64,000 nt of DNA, taken from positions 124,001 through 188,000 of the forward strand of contig NZ_QFFM01000001.1 in the NCBI RefSeq assembly GCF_003129905.1. The letters run 5' to 3'. The translations under genes and the position numbers were made by a program. Source of the DNA: Bifidobacterium callitrichidarum. GTDB lineage: Bacteria; Actinomycetota; Actinomycetes; Actinomycetales; Bifidobacteriaceae. This document shows positions 1 to 8,796 of this stretch, in pieces; position 1 is the stretch's first letter; the number at the start of each line of letters is the position of its first letter. Below the pieces are notes generated by a model. That model had not been told where the DNA came from. It ran no database searches and saw only the letters and a program-made list of their open reading frames with translations.

Positions 1-93
1 GGATGAATCCTGATTGTTCGCGCGCACCGTGCCCACGTCGGACACGGTGGTGGAATACAGGAAGAGCGGTTGTGAAACGGCGGAATTGGGCAT
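1..93 (-). CDS. PP2C-family Ser/Thr protein phosphatase, N-terminal part (PstP-like)
   Basis: Only the first 31 codons lie in the window; the gene runs off the left edge. Read leftward from ATG at 93, the peptide contains SDVGTVRANNQDSS, the typical opening of bacterial PP2C (PPM) phosphatases, with the RxNNQD acidic metal-ligand motif. The start lies 5 bases after the stop of the FHA gene, and that gene's last codons supply a GAGGTAG ribosome-binding site, so the two are translationally close. In actinobacteria this order (fhaA, fhaB, pstP, then rodA/pbpA and pknA/B) controls cell-wall growth through reversible phosphorylation. The rest of the cluster is expected beyond the left edge, which is inference. 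Confidence 0.85.
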   Translation of the reverse strand, partial: MPNSAVSQPLFLYSTTVSDVGTVRANNQDSS

Positions 94-97
94 GCGG

Positions 98-625
98 CTA
101 CCTCAGTTCGAAGGTGGTGGCGCCGATGCGCACGGGCACGCGGGCGGGCAGGATGGTCGGACGGTTGATGCGCTGCAGGTTCACGACCGTGCCGTTGGTG
201 GAATTCAGGTCCTCGATGGCCCACTGGCCGGCGCGGGGATCCTTGTAGACGCGCGCGTGGTGGGAGGAGACGAACTCGTCGTCCAGCACCACGGTATTCG
301 AGGCGGCGCGGCCCAGCGTGATTTCGGAGCCGCTCAGCGGCACGGAGCTGCCTGCCAGCGGTCCGTCGATGATCACCAGGAGGGTAGGCTCCGCCCCCGA
401 CCCGGCGGTCGGTGTGCGGTGTGCGCGTACGGGTGACTGCGGCTGCGGGATCTCGGCGTTGGCCTTATGGGCCTCGCGCTCGCGTTCACGGCGACGGCGT
501 GCGCGCGAGGGACGGGGGCTGAACGTCTCGATGTCCCGGTGCAGGGAACGCACGCACAGCCATACGAAGACCCACAGCAGGATCAGGAATCCGTACTTGA
601 GTAGGGCGAATGTCAGTTCGGTCAT
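98..625 (-). CDS. FHA-domain membrane protein (FhaB/FipA-like)
   Basis: 175 residues. One membrane segment lies near residues 8-28 (LLKYGFLILLWVFVWLCV), followed by a basic linker with RARRRREREREAHK. A C-terminal FHA domain (about 80-175) shows TLGRAASN, VSSHHARVY and LNSTNGT, the conserved phosphothreonine-binding GR/SxxH/NG residues. It probably docks phosphorylated partners of the PknA/B kinases at the membrane during division and wall growth, as known for actinobacterial FhaB. It sits between the DUF3662-FHA gene (30-base gap) and the PP2C gene (4 bases between stop and start), so the three are probably one transcript. I am confident of the domain and less so of the exact orthologue. Confidence 0.9.
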   Translation of the reverse strand: MTELTFALLKYGFLILLWVFVWLCVRSLHRDIETFSPRPSRARRRREREREAHKANAEIPQPQSPVRAHRTPTAGSGAEPTLLVIIDGPLAGSSVPLSGSEITLGRAASNTVVLDDEFVSSHHARVYKDPRAGQWAIEDLNSTNGTVVNLQRINRPTILPARVPVRIGATTFELR

Positions 626-655
626 AGGATGCCGACTTTCGGGCGGTACGCTCGA

Positions 656-1357
656 TTACTCCTGGGCTTGCGCCGAGGCCCAGTAGAGGATGCGCGTGCG
701 GCCGATGGTGATGGTGTTGCCGTCCAGCAGCGTGGCGGCGGGCACTTGGTGACCCTCCACGTACGTGCCGTTCGTGGAGCCGAGGTCGCGGGCGATCACG
801 CCGTTGTCCGTGATGTCGATTTCGAGGTGCTTGCGGGAGATGCCCGGATCGTCGATGACGATGTCGCAGCCGGAGCCGCGGCCGATCACGGTCTTGTCCT
901 TGGTGAGCAGGTACTGGTTGCCGTTCACCTCGAGCACCGGGCTGTCCTCGGTCTGCGCGTCCGTGGTGACGGGCACGGCGTTGCCCTGCACGGATTCGGA
1001 AGTGAGGTTGAAGTTGCCCTTGGACAGGTCAAGATCTTCTTCGAAGATCACGACCACCGGGCCTACAAAGGCGTAATGCTGGCTCTTGGCGTACTCGGTG
1101 AGATTGTCCGCCAGCTCATTGGCCAGGGTCTCGCTGCCCCACGCCTCGATGCGGTCGAAGTCCGGCGTGCTGAGCTTGAAGCGGTATTCGTTCGGGGCCA
1201 CGGTGCGGTCGCGGCCCACCGGCATGGCCTCGGCGTCGATCTCGCGCTCCAAGGCGCTGGAGAGGTCGACGGGCTGCAGATCCTTGGAGCCGAATTTGGC
1301 GAACACTCCGTTGACTGCACCCTCCACGCTTTTTTCAAAACGGTCGAGAACGCTCAT
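656..1357 (-). CDS. DUF3662-FHA protein (FhaA-like)
   Basis: 233 residues from the chosen ATG at 1357. An in-frame ATG lies at 1363, but AAAGGG (1364-1369) sits directly against it, while it is 7 bases from 1357. The N-terminal half (MSVLDRFEKSVEGAVNGVFA onward) matches the DUF3662 domain found ahead of FHA in actinobacterial FhaA. The C-terminal half is FHA: TVIGRGSGCDIVI, ISRKHLEI, GSTNGTYVEGH. In mycobacteria FhaA binds the pseudokinase domain of MviN and regulates peptidoglycan precursor export; the same role here is inference. First gene of the fhaA-fhaB-PP2C run. Confidence 0.9.
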   Translation of the reverse strand: MSVLDRFEKSVEGAVNGVFAKFGSKDLQPVDLSSALEREIDAEAMPVGRDRTVAPNEYRFKLSTPDFDRIEAWGSETLANELADNLTEYAKSQHYAFVGPVVVIFEEDLDLSKGNFNLTSESVQGNAVPVTTDAQTEDSPVLEVNGNQYLLTKDKTVIGRGSGCDIVIDDPGISRKHLEIDITDNGVIARDLGSTNGTYVEGHQVPAATLLDGNTITIGRTRILYWASAQAQE

Positions 1358-1521
1358 AGTCATCCCTTTCTAATCTTCACCTATCCTACGCGGCAATGGG
1401 AATTTGGGGCAAAAAACCGTGCCCTAGCGTGGTGATGGGCGCAAAATTTACAAAAATTAGGGCTGTCTATGGGCGCGGCGCACCACCCGGCACCACATCG
1501 CTTCAGTGACTTCTCAGTGAT

Positions 1522-1718
1522 CAGTGATGGCATAGGGCCAGCGATTGGCCGTCAGACTGCACTGACGGGCCGTGGCAGTGGTGGGAAGCCAGACTTTGGC
1601 CTTTCGACGTCGCTGAAAAGGGATTTGGCGACGCTTGCGGGCCAAGGTATGGCAGGATGCCGTCACTGAGCGATTTCACCGGAGGCGGCGTGCCAGCCTT
1701 TGGATCGCTGCCGTCGCT
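1522..1718. repeat. Dispersed AGYGAYGGCAT repeat units in the fhaA/S9 peptidase gap
   Basis: The 447-base divergent gap (1358-1804) has no convincing gene. It holds several imperfect ~30-base units built on AGYGAYGGCAT followed by a GGCCAGC/TTGGCC core: plus strand at 1522-1550, minus strand at 1637-1668 and about 1688-1718. The same motif recurs at 15735-15764 and 15797-15828. The units are partly self-complementary and lie in both orientations, which suggests a REP-like intergenic family. The promoters of both flanking genes must also lie in this gap. Confidence 0.5.
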
Positions 1719-1804
1719 GAGGGGCGTCCAACGACTGTTTACGACGGCGAAGCGCCAGCTTCCGACCGTTCGGCATCTCCGCACAACGGCGTAGGTTGTA
1801 AGGC

Positions 1805-4702
1805 ATGAGCGAAACGACTGATACCAACGATGCCATCAAGGATTTCCCCCGTCGCAAGGCCCGCACGCTGCGGTTCACCTGTGGCGCGCCGCGTTCGGCG
1901 AAAACCATCGCGGACGGCTCCCGTGCACTGTTCCTGCGTTCCGACGGTCCCGAGGACCTGGTCACCGCGCTGTGGCTGAGCTGGTTCGATGCGGACGGCG
2001 AGCATCACGAGACCAAACTCGCCGACCCACGCGAACTGCTGGGCGGCAAGGCGGACAGTGAGGATGTGCCGGCCGAGGAGCGCGCCCGCCGCGAACGTGC
2101 GCGCGAGGGCGGTACCGGCATCGTGGGCTATTCGGTGTCCGAGGATGGCGATCGTGTGGTGTTCACCATCAACGGCCGTCTGTTCCTGACCGAAATCGGC
2201 GAGGCGGATGCCGATGGCACCGTGACCTGGCCGGACGAATACGACGACGAGATTGATGAGGCCGAGGCCCGCGTGACCACGCCCGTCGCCCGCACGCGCG
2301 AACTGGCCGGCGCATGGCTGGACGAGGATCCGGACATGTATGCGCCGGTGCTGAACCCGCGCATCGCACCGGACGGCACCCACGTGCTGTATACCACCGG
2401 CTCGTACCTGATGCTGGTGGATATCGGCGATTGGCCGGCTGAGGCGAATCACATCGCTGAGGAACCGGCTGGCGAACTTGCCGACGGTGTGGACGTCGAA
2501 TCGGACGCCGTCGAGGAGGCCCTGAGCGAGGGACTGTACGGCGAGGATGCGGACGATGAGTTGGACGAGCTTGATGCCGGCGAATCCGACGGCGATGAGG
2601 AGGACGGTCCGCTGGACGACCGCATCACCGCGATCTACGGCGTGAGCGTGGAGGACGAGGACGGCAACCCGGCCGAGAACACGTGGAAGATCGGCCTGGC
2701 CGAGTTCGTGGCCGGCGAGGAGATGGACCGCTATGACGGCTTCTGGTGGTCCCCGGACTCGCAGCATGTGATGTTCGAGTCCTTCGACACCGCCGACGAG
2801 CCGACCTGGTACATCAGCGATCCCGCCGATCCGGAGGCCCCCGCGGCCGGACGTCGATACCCGCGTGCGTTGACCCGTAACGCGGATGTGTACCTGACCG
2901 TCATTTCCCTGGCGTTCGACGAGGACGACCGGTACGTGGGCATCACCGCCAACGCGGATGTGGACTGGGACCGCGAGGCGTACGAATACGTGGCCGTCGT
3001 GAACTGGAGCGAGGGCCACGACCCGTTGCTGCTTGTGCAGAACCGCCGTCAGACGCGCGACCAGGTGCTTGAGGTGGCTGTGGCCGCTGCGGAGGAGTCG
3101 AAGACGCTGAGCGCCAAGGCCGCCGAAGGCTGGCGCGCGGCGCTGGCGGAGGACGCCGTCGATGCTGGAGACTCTGCGGGGGACGGTTTTGGCACGGACG
3201 CGGAATCCGAGATGTCGGTACCCGCCTTCGGTGCGACGCGCGTGCTGGAGGAGCATGCGAACGACCAGTGGATCGACTTGGTGGCCGGTACTCCCGCCTA
3301 CACGCCGGACGGCCGTCTGGTCTGCGCTTTGAACGACATGGATACGGACACCAACCGCCTGACTGTGGACGGCCGCCCGTTCACGCCGACCGGCTGGAAT
3401 GTGCGCGAGGTGCTGCACGTGGATGACGCCGGGGTGATGGCCGTGGTCCAGCGCGAGCCGGATACGGCCGAATTGCCGTTCGTCTGGGCCGCGGCCGGTG
3501 GCGAGCACGACGCCCGCAGCTTCGACGTGGTGCTGTTCGACTACGACGGTTCGCATGACGGCGGCGTGGTGCCCGTCACCACGCGCCCCGGCGTCTGGAC
3601 GGTTTCGGTCGGTCAGCGCGGCATGGTCGTTTCCGGACGTGATATGGAGCACGCCGCCACGCATATGACCCACTATTTCGTGCCGGATGCTGCCTGCGCC
3701 GATATCAATGATTCGGCGTTCTTCTCCGGCTCCCCTCTCCGAGGGGAGCTGTCAGCGGAGCTGACTGAGGGGAGGCCCGGTGATGAAGCTCTCCTCAGTC
3801 GTCCTGTGGACGACAGCTCCCCTCAGGGAGGGGAGCCGGAAGCCGCTGACGGGACGTCCGGGAACGGCCGCGGCTTCTCCGCCGATATCGCCAACTACGC
3901 CGCCAAACCCGGATTCGCGCCGAACGTCCGCTTCACGCGCCTCGGTGAGCATCGCCTCTACACCGCGATCATCGCACCGAGCGCCGATAGCCCCTACGCG
4001 CGCGCCGAGAAACTGCCGGTGCTTATGAAGCCGTACGGCGGCCCCGGCCACCAGCAGGTCGTGGATTCGCAGTCCTTCTACTGGGATGCGCAGTGGTGGG
4101 CCGACCAGGGCTTCCTGGTGGTCACCGCGGACGGCCGCGGCACCACCGGTCGCGGGCCGAAGTGGGATCGCGCCATCTTCGAGGACATGAAGGACGTGAC
4201 CCTGGCCGATCAGATCGAGGCCGTTCACGCTCTGCCCGAAGCGGTCGCCGCGCTGGACGAAGCGGAACCCATCCCCGCACCCGACCTTGACAAGGTATGC
4301 ATGATCGGGTGGTCCTACGGTGGATTCCTCTCGGCGCTCGCCGTGCTGGACGCGCCGGACGTGTTCAAGGCCGCGTGCGCCGGTGCCCCGCCCACCGACT
4401 GGACGTTGTACGACACGCATTACACCGAGCGCTATCTGGGCCTCAACCCCGAGGTGTACGCGCGCAACGGCATCATCCAGGACGCCCCGAAGCTCGAACG
4501 CCCGCTCATGCTCATCCATGGCTTCGCGGATGACAACGTCGCCATCGCCCACAGCCTGCGGCTCTCCCAGGCGCTGATGGCGGCGGGCCGGCCGCACACG
4601 TTCCTGCCACTCACCGGCATCACCCATATGACCAACGACGAGACCGTGGCCGAGAACCTGCTCATCCTCCAGCGCGACTTCCTCAAGGACTCCCTGGCCT
4701 AA
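1805..4702 (+). CDS. S9-family serine peptidase (dipeptidyl peptidase IV / prolyl oligopeptidase type)
   Basis: 965 residues with no signal peptide, so probably cytosolic. An N-terminal beta-propeller-like half shows WSPDSQHV and similar blades. A C-terminal alpha/beta-hydrolase half follows: GRGTTGRGP, nucleophile elbow GWSYGG (Ser837), HGFADDNV (Asp909) and GITHMT (His941), a complete triad. It is expected to release dipeptides or cleave after proline in peptides. Residues about 235-265 are a long acidic low-complexity stretch. Residues about 642-678 (SPLRGELSAEL...) are encoded by an inserted pair of REP-like elements (3728-3839) that keeps the frame; it falls between the propeller and the hydrolase domain, where a linker can absorb it. 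TAAGG precedes the ATG as a weak binding site. Confidence 0.9.
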   Translation: MSETTDTNDAIKDFPRRKARTLRFTCGAPRSAKTIADGSRALFLRSDGPEDLVTALWLSWFDADGEHHETKLADPRELLGGKADSEDVPAEERARRERAREGGTGIVGYSVSEDGDRVVFTINGRLFLTEIGEADADGTVTWPDEYDDEIDEAEARVTTPVARTRELAGAWLDEDPDMYAPVLNPRIAPDGTHVLYTTGSYLMLVDIGDWPAEANHIAEEPAGELADGVDVESDAVEEALSEGLYGEDADDELDELDAGESDGDEEDGPLDDRITAIYGVSVEDEDGNPAENTWKIGLAEFVAGEEMDRYDGFWWSPDSQHVMFESFDTADEPTWYISDPADPEAPAAGRRYPRALTRNADVYLTVISLAFDEDDRYVGITANADVDWDREAYEYVAVVNWSEGHDPLLLVQNRRQTRDQVLEVAVAAAEESKTLSAKAAEGWRAALAEDAVDAGDSAGDGFGTDAESEMSVPAFGATRVLEEHANDQWIDLVAGTPAYTPDGRLVCALNDMDTDTNRLTVDGRPFTPTGWNVREVLHVDDAGVMAVVQREPDTAELPFVWAAAGGEHDARSFDVVLFDYDGSHDGGVVPVTTRPGVWTVSVGQRGMVVSGRDMEHAATHMTHYFVPDAACADINDSAFFSGSPLRGELSAELTEGRPGDEALLSRPVDDSSPQGGEPEAADGTSGNGRGFSADIANYAAKPGFAPNVRFTRLGEHRLYTAIIAPSADSPYARAEKLPVLMKPYGGPGHQQVVDSQSFYWDAQWWADQGFLVVTADGRGTTGRGPKWDRAIFEDMKDVTLADQIEAVHALPEAVAALDEAEPIPAPDLDKVCMIGWSYGGFLSALAVLDAPDVFKAACAGAPPTDWTLYDTHYTERYLGLNPEVYARNGIIQDAPKLERPLMLIHGFADDNVAIAHSLRLSQALMAAGRPHTFLPLTGITHMTNDETVAENLLILQRDFLKDSLA
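3728..3839. repeat. REP-like element pair (head-to-head) inside the S9 peptidase gene
   Basis: A plus-orientation copy (3728-3777, beginning GGCTCCCCTCTCCGAGGGG) is followed by a minus-orientation copy (3789-3839, ending CAGGGAGGGGAGCCGG), giving a long imperfect palindrome. It is the same family as the copies at 9927, 12198, 31013, 32125, 37351, 42513 and 63613. Here it is translated as part of a protein. Confidence 0.9.
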
Positions 4703-4744
4703 CGGTCGGCCGAACGCCGGCCTATTCGGTTGCCGAGGTGCCGT

Positions 4745-4933
4745 AGCGGTCTTTTGAGGACATGAGCACGGTCCTACTGGATCCAAAAGACCGCAAAACA
4801 CGGTTTCAGCGGTCTTTTGAGTCCAGTTGTGTCCGTCTTCTGGATTCAAAGGACCGCGAAAGCCCCCTGTAGCGGTCTTTTGATGCTAGAAGCACTGGTC
4901 TTCTGGGCTGAAAGGACCGCGAAAGCCACTCGG
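4745..4933. repeat. Three tandem 63-bp units with internal hairpins
   Basis: Units start at 4745, 4808 and 4871, each with AGCGGTCTTTTGA and exactly 63 bases apart. Each ends with a complementary arm such as CCAAAAGACCGC, so each can fold into a hairpin with a ~30-base loop. Within a unit a second GGTCTTCTGG-like copy lies about 30 bases on. They fill most of the 333-base gap between the S9 peptidase and the hydrolase. Open frames cross the array on both strands because 63 is a multiple of three, but no ribosome-binding site or conserved product supports coding. Confidence 0.85.
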
Positions 4934-5035
4934 GATGGGCGGAACAGCTGTTGCACGGCCCGGAAGCATCCGTCACGCCACCCGAATCTGCCCGGTAATC
5001 GGCCGCCGCGGACCCTCTGCCCTAAGATAAGGGGC

Positions 5036-6133
5036 ATGCAGGTGACGATGATCGACGAACGCACGTATGCCCAGACCATGACGGACATGGTGGTGCCAGC
5101 ATTGGAGCAATGCCGCACCGAAGGCTGGTTCGCCCCGGCCACCGCCGAACGCGCCGCCGGCCTCGAACCGCTGGTCGGTGACGTGATCGGCGACAGCGGC
5201 AGCCACCCCGGCCAGCTGCACTACCTGTGCTACGACGCCGCCAAATTCGACGCCATCCGCGAGGAAGGGGCCACCGCCACCTTCCGCGGCGCCGTCGTGA
5301 TCAGCCACGGCTTCACCGAGTTCGCCGAAAAGTACGACGAACTGGTCTGGTACTTCCTGCTCGCCGGCTATTCGGTGTGCGTGCTCGACCATCGCGGACA
5401 CGGCAAATCCGCGCGCAACGTGGAGAACCGTTGCATGGTCTGGATCGACGACTGGCGTCGCTACGTGGTCGATCTCGCCGCGTTCGCTCAGACCATCGGC
5501 CAGCAGTACGCGGCCGGCATGCCCCTGAACCTGTTCTGCCATTCGATGGGCGGCGGCATCGGTGCGGCCGTGCTGGAGCAATACCCCACCCTGTTCGACA
5601 AGGCGGTGCTGTCCGCCCCGATGATCGCCCCCGCCACCGGCATGCCGCTGGGTGTGGCGCGCGTGCTCGTGGGCGTGTTGTGCAAGCTCGGCTTCAGTCA
5701 CAAGCGCGTGTTCGGCCAGGGCGACTTCACGCCCGAATTCTCGATGAAGGGCAACGAGGGCGCCTCCGAAGCCCGCGAACGCTGGTACTTCAAGCTGCGG
5801 TGCGAGAACCCCGAATACCAGACCTACTGCGCGGCCTTCGAATGGGTGCGTCAGGCCCTCAAGCTCAACCGTGCGATACTCAGCCCCTCGGCCTGTTCGG
5901 AAGTGGAGACGCCTATTCTGCTGTTCCAGTCCGGCCGGGACATCTGGGTGCTCAACAAGCCGCAGAACCGGTTCGTGGAGCTGGTCAAGGACGGCGGCGG
6001 CGAGGCGACCATCGTGCGGTTCCCCGAATCGCGTCACGAGATCTTCTCGATGCCCAACAGCACGTTCCGCCCCTACCTTGAGCAGATCCTCAAGTTCTAT
6101 GACGATCCGATGATCGCCAGTGCCTCCTACTGA
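5036..6133 (+). CDS. Alpha/beta hydrolase (lysophospholipase / monoacylglycerol lipase-like, Hydrolase_4)
   Basis: About 365 residues. SHGFTEFAEKYDELVWYFL near residue 90 is the oxyanion-hole HG motif. CVLDHRGHGKS follows, then the nucleophile elbow CHSMGGG. The acid lies in LLFQSGRDIWVL and the catalytic His in ESRHEIF near the end. This order fits serine hydrolases of the monoglyceride lipase/lysophospholipase type (PF12146); the substrate is unknown. The start is uncertain: ATG 5036, GTG 5042 and ATG 5048 are all in frame, and AAGGGG (5029-5034) is best placed for 5042. The frame remains open upstream into the 63-bp repeats, but that extension has no hydrolase character. Confidence 0.85.
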   Translation: MQVTMIDERTYAQTMTDMVVPALEQCRTEGWFAPATAERAAGLEPLVGDVIGDSGSHPGQLHYLCYDAAKFDAIREEGATATFRGAVVISHGFTEFAEKYDELVWYFLLAGYSVCVLDHRGHGKSARNVENRCMVWIDDWRRYVVDLAAFAQTIGQQYAAGMPLNLFCHSMGGGIGAAVLEQYPTLFDKAVLSAPMIAPATGMPLGVARVLVGVLCKLGFSHKRVFGQGDFTPEFSMKGNEGASEARERWYFKLRCENPEYQTYCAAFEWVRQALKLNRAILSPSACSEVETPILLFQSGRDIWVLNKPQNRFVELVKDGGGEATIVRFPESRHEIFSMPNSTFRPYLEQILKFYDDPMIASASY

Positions 6134-6263
6134 GTTCGGGTTTCGATTCCTCCTCCGATGAGGTAAGAGGACTACGTACCCGCATGTAGCTCTTCACTGA
6201 GAGTTCACCTTGCGGTCATCTTGCGGTCCTGCCCGCTTCAAATGGCGGGAGAAGAATGGAAGC

Positions 6264-7958
6264 ATGGACATCATGTCTTCCCTTCGCCGCCGCGCCGCCG
6301 CGGTCGTTGCCGTGATCGCCGCCGGCGCGTTGACGCTTGCCGGCTGTTCCCTGCTGCCCGATGGCGGCAACAGCAACGCGGACGCCGCATCCGACGCCAA
6401 CATGCAGACCTTCACGCCCGCCGACGGCAAACCCACCGCCACGCTGAACGTGGCCTCCGGCTCCGAGAACAAGGAAGTCGCCACCGCCATCCAGAAGGCC
6501 GCGGACGCCTCCAACGTAGCCATCACCATGCACTACATGGGCTCGCTGGAGATCATGAACGCGCTCAAGGCCGGCGGACGGGACTACGACGCCGTCTGGC
6601 CCGCCTCCTCCATGTGGATCTCGATGGGAGACACCAAGCACGTGGTCAAGGACGCCGCCAGCACGTCCACCACGCCCATCGTCTTCGGCATCGCCAAATC
6701 CAAGGCCGTATCCCTGGGATGGGCGGACTCGAACGGCACCACCAAACCCGTGAGCACCGCGGACATCATCGAGGCCGTCAAGAAGGGCGACCTCAAGTTC
6801 TCGATGACCTCCGCCACCCAGTCGAACTCCGGCGCCTCCGCCTACCTGGCCTTCATGACCGCCCTGCGCGGCGGCGACGGGCCGCTCACCGACGCCGACC
6901 TCAAGAACAGCGAGCTCAAGGATCAGGTCAAGACGCTGCTGTCCGGCGTGGACCGCTCCTCCGGCTCCTCCGACTGGCTCAAGGACATGGTGGTGGCCAA
7001 TCCCGACCGCTTCGATTCGATGGTCAACTACGAATCGCTGGTCATCCAAGCCAACAAGACGCTCGAAAAGAACGGCCACGACCCGCTGCTCGCGGTCTAC
7101 CCGGCGGACGGCATCGCCATCTCCGACTCCCCGCTCGGCTACGTGGACCGCGGCCAGAACCTCAAGGACGCCTTCGACTCCTTCGCCAAAGCGCTCGCAT
7201 CCAAGGACTCCAAGCTGGAGTTCGAACGCGCCGGCCGCCGCACCGGACTGGGCGGCGTGCTCGCCTACGCATCGGACAGCAAGGTCAAAGAATCCTTCCG
7301 CACGGACTGGGGCATCAACGCGGACGGCTCGGCCCTGAAGACCATCCCTCTGCCCGCCGCATCCGTCATCAACAGCGCGCTTAACGTCTACCAGACCGCC
7401 TTGCGCAAGCCCAGTTGGACCGTGTGGGTGGTCGACTATTCCGGCTCCATGTACGGCGACGGCAAGGACGGCGTGGTCAAGGGTCTCAACGCCGCACTTG
7501 ACCCGGCCAAGGCCAAGGCCGCGTACATCGAACCCGCGGACGACGACGTGAACATCCTCATCCCCTTCGAATCCGAGGCGCACAACCCCATCAAGGCCAC
7601 CGGACAGAACACCGAGACCCTGCTGAACAAGGCCCAGACCACCGAGGCCAGCGGCGGCACCGACATCTACCTCGGCCTTGACGAGGCCCTCAAGCAACTG
7701 CCCAGCGAATCCGAGGCCTCGAAGTACACCACCGCCATCGTGCTCATGACGGACGGCCGGTCGGAAACGGACAACCAGTCGTCCTTCGAAAGCGACTACA
7801 AGAGCGACGGCCGCGACCTGCCGATCTTCTCCATCATGTTCGGCGACGCCGATCCGAGCCAGCTCAAGTCCCTCGCCTCACTGAGCAACGCCAAGGTGTT
7901 CGACGGCCGCTCCGGCGACCTGGCCGCCGTATTCCGCCAGGTCAAGGGATTCAACTGA
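6264..7958 (+). CDS. Lipoprotein with solute-binding fold plus VWA domain
   Basis: 564 residues from ATG 6264 (GGAG at 6248-6251, GGA at 6258; ATG 6273 is also possible). The signal peptide ends in a lipobox, LTLAGC, so the protein is probably lipid-anchored outside. Residues about 50-380 resemble a type-2 periplasmic binding protein (LNVASGSENKEV near the start; SATQSNSGASAYL as in ligand-loop regions). The C-terminal part is a von Willebrand A domain with all MIDAS elements: VVDYSGSMYG (DxSxS), ASGGTDIYL (Thr) and VLMTDGRS (Asp). It heads a cluster with XpaC-like, second SBP-like and TelA-like genes and no ABC permease or ATPase, so transport is doubtful. A sensing or surface-adhesion role is inference. 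Confidence 0.85.
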   Translation: MDIMSSLRRRAAAVVAVIAAGALTLAGCSLLPDGGNSNADAASDANMQTFTPADGKPTATLNVASGSENKEVATAIQKAADASNVAITMHYMGSLEIMNALKAGGRDYDAVWPASSMWISMGDTKHVVKDAASTSTTPIVFGIAKSKAVSLGWADSNGTTKPVSTADIIEAVKKGDLKFSMTSATQSNSGASAYLAFMTALRGGDGPLTDADLKNSELKDQVKTLLSGVDRSSGSSDWLKDMVVANPDRFDSMVNYESLVIQANKTLEKNGHDPLLAVYPADGIAISDSPLGYVDRGQNLKDAFDSFAKALASKDSKLEFERAGRRTGLGGVLAYASDSKVKESFRTDWGINADGSALKTIPLPAASVINSALNVYQTALRKPSWTVWVVDYSGSMYGDGKDGVVKGLNAALDPAKAKAAYIEPADDDVNILIPFESEAHNPIKATGQNTETLLNKAQTTEASGGTDIYLGLDEALKQLPSESEASKYTTAIVLMTDGRSETDNQSSFESDYKSDGRDLPIFSIMFGDADPSQLKSLASLSNAKVFDGRSGDLAAVFRQVKGFN

Positions 7959-8043
7959 TGGTTCGACTGATGGGCCGGTCGGCCGGTGAATCGATGGTCG
8001 TGGCCGGTGAAGCGCGCACGGTACTCGCGGAAAGGAGCGCACA

Positions 8044-8796
8044 GTGCTGCAGGTGATATGCGGATTCGTGGCCGGCGCGCTGCTCGCCGGGCTGGGCTTC
8101 TGGCTCGCCGGCGGCGGCGTGGTGGGCATGGGCGTGGCCGTGGTGCTGGCCGCGCTGGGCTACGTGGCCGCCTCCACGCTCACCGAGCCCGAACGCCGCA
8201 TCGGCAAGATCCTCGTCTCCGCGCTGCCGAACGGACAGAAGGCCGCCGACGCCATCGACGCCGCCAATACGCGGCTCAACGGTATCGGCATGCTGCTGCG
8301 GCAGGTGCGCGACCCCGTGGTGCGCAAGGAGGCGAACGATTTCATCGTGGCCACGCAGGACCTGGTGAAGTACGTGGCGCGGGATACGTCCGCCTACGCC
8401 ATCCTGCGTCACTACATCACCGTGTACGGCGGCCAGACCGAGAAACTGCTGCGCTCGTACGTGGACGTGGAAAGCTCCGGTGCGTGCGACCAGGTGGCCA
8501 AGGCCCGGCAGGAGACCATCGAGGCGTTGCAGGTGCTGGAACAGACTGCTGCCGGCGAGCTGAGCCGCGCGGTGAGCGCCAAGACGCTCGGCATCGCGGC
8601 CGATTCCGACGCCATCCAGCGACTGGCCCGCATGGACGGATACGACACGGACACGGCGGCCGCCGGCGTGCCCGCGGGGCCGACTGCGCATGCCGCTGGC
8701 ATCACACCGCCACTTAGCGGGCCGTCCGCCCAGCAGGCCCCCGCACCGGACCACCCGGCGCCGTCGGAGCCGAGAACGGAGCAACAGCAATCATGA
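8044..8796 (+). CDS. XpaC-like membrane protein (5-bromo-4-chloroindolyl phosphate hydrolysis family)
   Basis: 250 residues from GTG 8044, with AAAGGAG 7 bases upstream. Two hydrophobic segments lie within residues 3-38 (LQVICGFVAGALLAGLGFWL). An alpha-helical cytosolic part follows (ERRIGKILVSALPNGQKAAD, ANTRLNGIGMLLRQV, VARDTSAYAILRHYI), then a Pro/Ala-rich tail of about 35 residues. This layout fits the XpaC family (PF10112), which in Bacillus is paired with a TelA homologue (yaaN); a TelA-like gene lies 1.2 kb downstream here too. Its stop overlaps the next start by ATGA, indicating translational coupling. The biochemical function of the family is not settled. Confidence 0.75.
   Translation: MLQVICGFVAGALLAGLGFWLAGGGVVGMGVAVVLAALGYVAASTLTEPERRIGKILVSALPNGQKAADAIDAANTRLNGIGMLLRQVRDPVVRKEANDFIVATQDLVKYVARDTSAYAILRHYITVYGGQTEKLLRSYVDVESSGACDQVAKARQETIEALQVLEQTAAGELSRAVSAKTLGIAADSDAIQRLARMDGYDTDTAAAGVPAGPTAHAAGITPPLSGPSAQQAPAPDHPAPSEPRTEQQQS

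Noticed and set aside
4745..4933. CRISPR-like array
   Set aside because: Only three units, no unique spacers of constant length, the units are continuous 63-bp imperfect repeats, and no cas gene is nearby.
4817..5035. N-terminal extension of the alpha/beta hydrolase
   Set aside because: The frame is open only because the repeat period is a multiple of three; it encodes repeat-derived sequence and lacks a ribosome-binding site.
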